Assembly: GCF_900100955.1 (NCBI RefSeq)
Contig: NZ_FNCC01000013.1
Span: 124,001-188,000 of the forward strand
Source: Lentzea fradiae
GTDB lineage: Bacteria; Actinomycetota; Actinomycetes; Mycobacteriales; Pseudonocardiaceae
Length of the DNA stretch: 64,000 nucleotides
Direction: 5' to 3'
Position numbers and translations under genes: made by a program. Below the pieces are notes generated by a model, which did not search any database, had not been told where the DNA came from, and was given only the letters and a program-made list of their open reading frames with translations. Below, piece by piece: positions 59,078-64,000 of this stretch. Each line of letters starts with the position of its first letter. Position 1 is the stretch's first letter.

Positions 59078-59922
59078 ACACCATCAACGAACCGCTCGCC
59101 GAAGGCATGACCCGCCACTGGCGAGTGGACGAGGTGCTGGTCGACACCAAAACCGACTTCCAGCACCTCGTGATCGCCCGCACGGCGCAGGGCGTGTCGT
59201 TGTTCTGCGACAACGACCGCCAGTCCACGGAGTTCAGCCAGCTGACCTACCACGAGGCCCTGATGGTGCCGGCGCTGCTGTTGGCCGACACCGTCGAGCG
59301 CGTGCTGGTCATCGGCTCCTCCGAGGGCGTCGTGTGCCAGATGGCGGTTCAGCACGGCGCGTCCGTCGTCGACCACATCGACATCGACGAGCAGGCCGTG
59401 AAGCTGTGCGCGGAGCACCTCCCGTACGGCTACACCCTCGAGGAGCTGGCGCTCGCCGAGAAGGGCGAAGGCCCGATCCGCGTGCAGTACATCGACGGGT
59501 TCGAGTACATCCGCACGACGTCGGAGAAGTACGACATCGTGCTGGTGGACCTGCCCGACGAGCGTGAGGAGGAGGCGCAGCACAACAGGCTGTACGGCGC
59601 CGACTTCCTGCGCATGTGCAAGGCGCTGCTGCGTCCCGGCGGCGTCGTGGTGAACCAGTCCGGCTGCCAGACGATGTGGCGCAACACCACGCTGATCCGC
59701 TCCTGGCAGCGGTTCAACGAGGTGTTCGAGACCGTCGCGTACTACGGCTCCGACGAGCACGAGTGGGCGTACCTGTTCGGCCGCGCCGACGTCGTCGAGG
59801 ACCCGACCGCTCTGATGGTGGAGCGGTTGCAGACGGCCGGCTACCAGCCGGAGTCGATCGACGACCTCGCGCTGGTGGGCAACAGCATCCCGCCGTACCG
59901 CGTGCGGCAGTCGCTGGCGTAG
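59074..59922 (+). CDS. speE: Spermidine synthase-like aminopropyltransferase
   Basis: A 282-residue Rossmann-fold protein of the spermidine synthase family that would join an aminopropyl group to putrescine. The segment VERVLVIGSSEGVVCQM replaces the classical GGGDGG nucleotide loop with GSSEG (81-85), and YDIVLVDLPDE replaces VDSTDP; the acidic residues D103/D105 and D141 are kept. The gene is coupled to speD by a GTGA overlap, which supports an aminopropyltransferase role. The altered loop suggests another acceptor or product (thermospermine, aminopropylcadaverine) or low similarity to the standard clade. Confidence 0.88.
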   Translation: MNTINEPLAEGMTRHWRVDEVLVDTKTDFQHLVIARTAQGVSLFCDNDRQSTEFSQLTYHEALMVPALLLADTVERVLVIGSSEGVVCQMAVQHGASVVDHIDIDEQAVKLCAEHLPYGYTLEELALAEKGEGPIRVQYIDGFEYIRTTSEKYDIVLVDLPDEREEEAQHNRLYGADFLRMCKALLRPGGVVVNQSGCQTMWRNTTLIRSWQRFNEVFETVAYYGSDEHEWAYLFGRADVVEDPTALMVERLQTAGYQPESIDDLALVGNSIPPYRVRQSLA

Positions 59923-59935
59923 ATCAGGCTTGCGC

Positions 59936-59965
59936 AAGGGCGCCTTCCTCCGGGAAGGCGCCCTT
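59936..59965. terminator. Terminator of the polyamine operon
   Basis: AAGGGCGCCTTCC and GGAAGGCGCCCTT form a perfect 13-bp stem with a TCCG loop, followed by TTT. It lies between converging genes and can act on both strands. Confidence 0.8.
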
Positions 59966-59971
59966 TTCGCG

Positions 59972-60928
59972 TCAGGTCCTGTGTGGATGGTGCAGTTCGC
60001 CGATCATCAGGTTCGGGTCGTCCCCGGCCAGGTTCGCGCCGTTGGTGAGGTAAACCCGGTTGCCGTGAACGCGCACGGCGGTGGTCCCCTGCAGGCCGTC
60101 GTCCGCGTCCAGCAGGGTCTCGGCGCGGCCACCGGAGCTGACCCGCACCAGCTCGCTCGCCTGGTTGACGGCGGCGAGGACCTCGTCACCGCGGCCGGTG
60201 AAGTCGAAGTCGTCGATGCCCTCCAGCCCGCGCGCACGCACCTCGGCCGGCCCTGAACCTCTGTCGTGACGGATCGGGATGCGGAGGAGCGTGCCGCGAT
60301 CGGAGTTGCTGACCCACACGGCACCGGCGTGCACCTTCAGGCCGTTCGCACCGAAGAAGCCGGCAGGCTTCAGCACCGGGTCCGCCGACCAGACCGAGGC
60401 CCTGCCGCCGCGCACCGGCGCCTGCCAGACCCGTCCCCCTGTCGAGTCGGTGACCAGGAACCGATCGCCGTCGATGACGAGCCCGTTCGGGAACGCGTCG
60501 GCGGGCAGCGGCACGACCAGCCGAGGTCCACCCGAACGGCGGACCTGCCAAATGCCGGTCATCCCTCCCGCACCGGAGGAGTAGAGGAAGTACACCTCAC
60601 CGGCGCCCGACCGGGCGACCCCGGTGACCACAGGAGTCCCGACGACCGGGGTGGTACCCCCGCCGCCGGGTGGCAACGGCATGGTGACGAGCACCCGCAC
60701 GGACCCGTCGCGGGCGACCCGTACCACCTGACGAGCCGGAATCATGCCGATGAGCACCCCTCCATCCGGTTCGAGGGCGATGCTCTCGGCGGCCTGCCCC
60801 GCGGCGCGGTCGAAGTGGGCGACGACGTGGACATCACGCAATTCCGTGCCTGCGAGAGCCGTCGGCACGTGCGAGACGGTGAACAACACGGCAAGGCAGA
60901 ACGCGGCGGCACATCGGGGGAAGCGCAT
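59972..60928 (-). CDS. Secreted SMP-30/gluconolactonase-like beta-propeller protein
   Basis: A 318-residue protein with a Sec signal peptide (cleavage after TALA, about residue 26). The mature part has repeated propeller blades such as PNGLVIDGDRFLVTDSTGG and GANGLKVHAGAVWVSNSDRG, the two motifs that supply metal ligands in SMP-30/lactonase proteins. It may be an exported lactonase or a binding propeller (ScyD/ScyE-like). It is followed upstream by a 10-base gap to the XRE gene on the same strand, so the two may be co-transcribed. Confidence 0.85.
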   Translation of the reverse strand: MRFPRCAAAFCLAVLFTVSHVPTALAGTELRDVHVVAHFDRAAGQAAESIALEPDGGVLIGMIPARQVVRVARDGSVRVLVTMPLPPGGGGTTPVVGTPVVTGVARSGAGEVYFLYSSGAGGMTGIWQVRRSGGPRLVVPLPADAFPNGLVIDGDRFLVTDSTGGRVWQAPVRGGRASVWSADPVLKPAGFFGANGLKVHAGAVWVSNSDRGTLLRIPIRHDRGSGPAEVRARGLEGIDDFDFTGRGDEVLAAVNQASELVRVSSGGRAETLLDADDGLQGTTAVRVHGNRVYLTNGANLAGDDPNLMIGELHHPHRT

Positions 60929-60938
60929 GGTCCTTCTT

Positions 60939-61802
60939 TCATACGTGCGGGAACGAGCTGAAACTCTCCTGGCCGAGCACGGCCAGCAGTTCGAGCTGAG
61001 AGACGGCGGCGCTACCGGGCACCGGTGAGAAGACGATCAGGCGCTGGTCCCGCCGGGCCGTCGCGAGAACGTCGAAGTCGAGCTCGACCACCCCGACCGC
61101 GGGGTGCAGGACCCGCTTGCGATCGCTGCGACGGACGGCGACGTCATGCCGTTCCCATAACCCGGCGAACTCCGCGCTCTCGGCGTGCAACGCCCTGACC
61201 AGCCGCTTCGCCATCGGATCGGCCGGACGCAGCGCGAGGGTCGCCCGCAGGTCGTCCACCTGGGCGCGGCTCTCGTGCTCGTGGTCCTCGGCGGGATGCC
61301 GTGCGCGCATCGCCGGGTCGGTGAACCACCGGTAGGTGCAGCTCCGGGCAAGACCGCGGAACCGCGTCTGCTCCCCCAGCAGCGCGTCCGCCACCGCGTT
61401 CTGGACCAGCACGACGTTCAGATCGGTGGCGATCAACGCGGGCAGACCGCGCACCCCGTCGAGCAACCGGAGAAGTCCCCTGCTGACGTGCTCGTCACCA
61501 CCGAGGCAGGGCGGGGCGTGGTGGCCCGCGAGGCGGAACAGGTGGTCGCGCTCGTCGGGCGTCAGCCGCAGCGCGCGGGCCAGCGCCGTGAGCAGCGCGA
61601 TCGACGGTTGCGGGCCGCGTCCCTGTTCGAGCCGCGCGTAGTAGTCCGGCGACATCCCGGCGAGGCAGGAGACCTCGAACCGCCGTAACCCGGGCGTGCG
61701 GCGCCGCCCTCCGGGCGGAAGGCCCACGTCGCCCGGCTGGAGCAGGGCGCGACGGCGGCGGAGGAAGTCCGCCAGATCGTTGCTTTCCACGGGTCCCAGC
61801 AT
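60939..61802 (-). CDS. XRE-family regulator with MmyB-like ligand domain
   Basis: A 287-residue regulator. The N-terminal HTH is flanked by the typical LADFLRRRRALLQPGDVGLP and GLRRFEVSCLAGMSPDYYARLEQGRG, followed by a PAS-like MmyB domain (about residues 110-275) with SCTYRWFTDPAMRARHPAED. Members bind fatty-acid-like ligands and usually control a neighbouring dehydrogenase or hydrolase. Here the likely target is the secreted propeller gene downstream or an unseen gene (inference). Confidence 0.92.
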   Translation of the reverse strand: MLGPVESNDLADFLRRRRALLQPGDVGLPPGGRRRTPGLRRFEVSCLAGMSPDYYARLEQGRGPQPSIALLTALARALRLTPDERDHLFRLAGHHAPPCLGGDEHVSRGLLRLLDGVRGLPALIATDLNVVLVQNAVADALLGEQTRFRGLARSCTYRWFTDPAMRARHPAEDHEHESRAQVDDLRATLALRPADPMAKRLVRALHAESAEFAGLWERHDVAVRRSDRKRVLHPAVGVVELDFDVLATARRDQRLIVFSPVPGSAAVSQLELLAVLGQESFSSFPHV

Positions 61803-61845
61803 GTTCCACGTTCGACGGAACAGCCAGGACCCGTCGGTACCACCA

Positions 61846-63894
61846 TCAGGCGAGCGCCTGCTTCAGGAAGTCGACCTGCAGGAGCAGCAGGTTCTCGGCT
61901 ACCTGCTCCTGCGGCGTCATGTGCGTGACGCCGGAGAGCGGCAGCAGGGTGTGCGGCCGTCCCGCCGCGAGCAGCGCGCTGGACAGGCGCAGGCTGTGCG
62001 CGGCCACCACGTTGTCGTCGGCCAGGCCGTGGATGATCATCAGCGGCTTGGACAGCTTGTCCGCGTCGCCGATCAGCGAGTTCGAGTCGTAGACCTCGGG
62101 CTTCTCGTCCGGGTGTCCCAGGTAGCGCTCGGTGTAGTGGGTGTCGTAAAGACGCCAGTCGGTGACCGGCGCCCCCGCGATGCCCGCGTGGAAGACGTCC
62201 GGGCGGCGCAGCACGGCCAGCGCCGCCAGGTAGCCGCCGTAGGACCAGCCGCGGATCGCGACCCTGCCCAGGTCCAGGTCGGGTTCGACGGCGGCGGCCG
62301 CTCGCAGGGCGTCGACCTGGTCCTCCAGGGTGGCGCCGGCGAAGTCGAACGCGATGGCGCGCTCCCACGCGAGACCACGCCCCGGCGTGCCGCGTCCGTC
62401 CACGACCAGCACCGCGAAGCCCTGGTCGGCCAGCCACTGCGACGTCAGGTAGATGTTCTGGGCCGACACGACGCGCTGCGCGTGCGGGCCGCCGTACGGG
62501 TCCATCAGCACCGGCAGCTTGGTGCCCGGCACGTGGTCGGACGGCAGCAGCAGCGCGGCCCGCAACTCGCGTTCGCCGAGCGTCAGCAGCCGCGGCGACG
62601 CCTTGAGCATCGGCGTCTCCGCGTACGACTCGATCACGTGGTCGCCGACGGAGACCTTCGTGCCGAAACTGTCCACAGTGGCCGAAAGCAGCACAACCGT
62701 GTCACCGCCCCGGACAGCGGAGTGCACACCGTCCTCAGTGGACAGCTTTTCGACCTTGTCGCCGACCGAGTAGACGTGCGTCTGCGTCGGGTCGTCCTCC
62801 GACGCGGCGACCAGGATCGAGTCCGCGGCGATGTCGAGCACGCGCCGCACCTGCAGACCGCTGGTGAGCACCTCGTCGCCGACGCGCAACGCGTACTCGT
62901 CGCCCTCCCCCACGATCCGCACCAGGCGGCCGTCCGGGGTCCACGCCGGAGCCCCGTCGGTGACCTCGAGCCACGCCGGGTCGGTCTCGACGGCGAGCTC
63001 GGACGCCACACCGGTCTCGGGGGCCAGCGAGTAGATCGTGCGGGTCCGCTGGTCGCGGGTCTGCGTCGTGATCAACGGCGCCCCACCGGCCGACCAGTGC
63101 ACGTTGTTCAGGTAGTCGAACTCCAGCAGCACCGGCACGAACGTGCTGTCCAACGACACCACGTGCAGCGACACCGTGGCGTTCGTCGTGCCCGCCGCCG
63201 GGTATGCGATCTCGGTGGCGGCCGTGCCGGGGTTCGCCGGGTCGGCGATGTACCAGCGCTGCACCGGCGCGTTGTTCACGCGCGCGGCGATGATGCGCTT
63301 GCCGTTCGGCTCCCACCAGTAGCCGCGGTAGCGCGACATCTCCTCGGCCGCGATGAACTCGGCGAGACCGAACGTCACGTCCTCACCGTCGGGCTCGGCC
63401 ACGGCGTAGTCCTCGCCCGAGCCCAGCTCGACCACCCGCAGCGTGCCGTGCGTGACGTAAGCCACTCGCTGACCCGTCGGGTCGACACGCGGGTCGATGA
63501 CACCGCCGCGAGTCGGCAGCTCACGAACCTCACCGCCCACCAGGTCGGCCACGAACAACCGCCCGGACAACGCGAACGACGCCACGTTCGCGTCCGCGGA
63601 CAGGGCGTAGCTCACGATCCCCGCGCCGGACTCCCGCGTGCGTTCACGCCGCGCCTTCTCCTCGGCCGGCAAGTCCTCCGGATCGGTCAGCAGCGTCGCC
63701 GGATCGGCGAGCAGCCTCTCGACGCCGGTGGCCGTGTTCAGCTCCCAAAGCCCGTTCGCCCGGCTCGTGGCCGTGGCGGGACGCAGGAAGAAGACACGTG
63801 CCCCGTCCGCCGACACCGAGAAAGTCCTCGGTGCGCCGACGGTGAACCGCTGGGTGCGCGCGTGCTGGCGCGGGAAGGAGATGTCGTTGCCCAC
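61846..63894 (-). CDS. S9 family dipeptidyl/prolyl oligopeptidase
   Basis: A 682-residue serine peptidase like dipeptidyl peptidase IV. The N-terminal two thirds form an eight-bladed propeller of DPPIV type (with the double-glutamate-like stretch EFIAAEEMSRYRGYWW, which binds the substrate N-terminus). The C-terminal alpha/beta-hydrolase has the nucleophile serine in IRGWSYGGYLAA, the aspartate in HGLADDNV and the histidine in SGVTHM. No signal peptide, so it acts in the cytoplasm. GTG start at 63894; 106 bases to the window edge hold no other gene. Confidence 0.94.
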   Translation of the reverse strand: MGNDISFPRQHARTQRFTVGAPRTFSVSADGARVFFLRPATATSRANGLWELNTATGVERLLADPATLLTDPEDLPAEEKARRERTRESGAGIVSYALSADANVASFALSGRLFVADLVGGEVRELPTRGGVIDPRVDPTGQRVAYVTHGTLRVVELGSGEDYAVAEPDGEDVTFGLAEFIAAEEMSRYRGYWWEPNGKRIIAARVNNAPVQRWYIADPANPGTAATEIAYPAAGTTNATVSLHVVSLDSTFVPVLLEFDYLNNVHWSAGGAPLITTQTRDQRTRTIYSLAPETGVASELAVETDPAWLEVTDGAPAWTPDGRLVRIVGEGDEYALRVGDEVLTSGLQVRRVLDIAADSILVAASEDDPTQTHVYSVGDKVEKLSTEDGVHSAVRGGDTVVLLSATVDSFGTKVSVGDHVIESYAETPMLKASPRLLTLGERELRAALLLPSDHVPGTKLPVLMDPYGGPHAQRVVSAQNIYLTSQWLADQGFAVLVVDGRGTPGRGLAWERAIAFDFAGATLEDQVDALRAAAAVEPDLDLGRVAIRGWSYGGYLAALAVLRRPDVFHAGIAGAPVTDWRLYDTHYTERYLGHPDEKPEVYDSNSLIGDADKLSKPLMIIHGLADDNVVAAHSLRLSSALLAAGRPHTLLPLSGVTHMTPQEQVAENLLLLQVDFLKQALA

Positions 63895-64000
63895 AACCCA
63901 ACACTAACCCGCGCGGGCGCGCGACACGGCGCCACTCGGCGTAGCCGCGCGGGAACTTCCCCTCCGCACACCACAACATCCTTCACCGGCGAATGCACCA

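Overview
The window reads as chromosomal DNA of a high-GC actinomycete, most probably of the Pseudonocardiaceae (inference). The support is very high third-position GC, frequent GTG starts and four-base ATGA/GTGA gene overlaps, an Lsr2 nucleoid protein, a PdtaR-type ANTAR regulator, a SigE-family sigma factor and a remnant of an XRE-DUF5753 regulator. No rRNA, CRISPR array, transposase or phage gene was seen; one tRNA is present.

Left part (1-18.1 kb). A branched-chain amino acid ABC transporter (livK-livH-livM, minus strand, running off the left edge) has two evenly spaced palindromes upstream of livK. A secreted protein of unknown function, pdtaR, a TPP-dependent enzyme with a likely leaderless promoter, a DinB-like protein and a LysR/HEAT-repeat pair follow. 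The LysR gene diverges from a tightly coupled catabolic operon: aldehyde dehydrogenase, FAD amine/imino-acid oxidase, Glu/Leu-type amino acid dehydrogenase, CaiB/BaiF CoA-transferase, glutaryl-CoA dehydrogenase and a TetR regulator. The set fits degradation of lysine/pipecolate through aminoadipate and glutarate to crotonyl-CoA.

Middle part (18.1-37.2 kb). It holds a secreted cyclophilin, a lipoprotein, a NarL-type two-component system divergent from an FtsX-type ABC exporter, an orphan Rv0909-like antitoxin, a membrane NACHT ATPase whose ribosome binding site lies in a 22-bp hairpin, RecQ, a secreted Xaa-Pro dipeptidyl-peptidase and a maleylacetate-reductase-like enzyme. An overlapping esterase/MprF-like pair probably makes and removes aminoacylated lipids. 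A LuxR-type STAND ATPase closes this part.

Right-middle part (37.2-52.7 kb). A LysE exporter and a DUF4232 lipoprotein precede a CitA/CitB-type two-component system divergent from a tricarboxylate transporter (tctCBA), with four 9-bp phased repeats between them. An XRE regulator then converges on two overlapping clpP-like genes, one with the full Ser-His-Asp triad and one lacking the serine. A hydrolase, a CPBP protease and a cyclase follow. An OmpR-type response regulator remains next to a histidine kinase gene that is both 5'-truncated and frameshifted. Beside that breakpoint lie about 1.8 kb of gene-poor, decayed DNA reaching a tRNA with anticodon CAA, then csoR and lsr2.

Right end (52.7-64 kb). 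A fused aminodeoxychorismate synthase, a SigE-family sigma factor with its membrane partner and a metallophosphoesterase come first. A polyamine operon follows (ornithine-type decarboxylase, SpeD, divergent SpeE). Then come an SMP-30-like secreted protein, an XRE/MmyB regulator and an S9 dipeptidyl peptidase.
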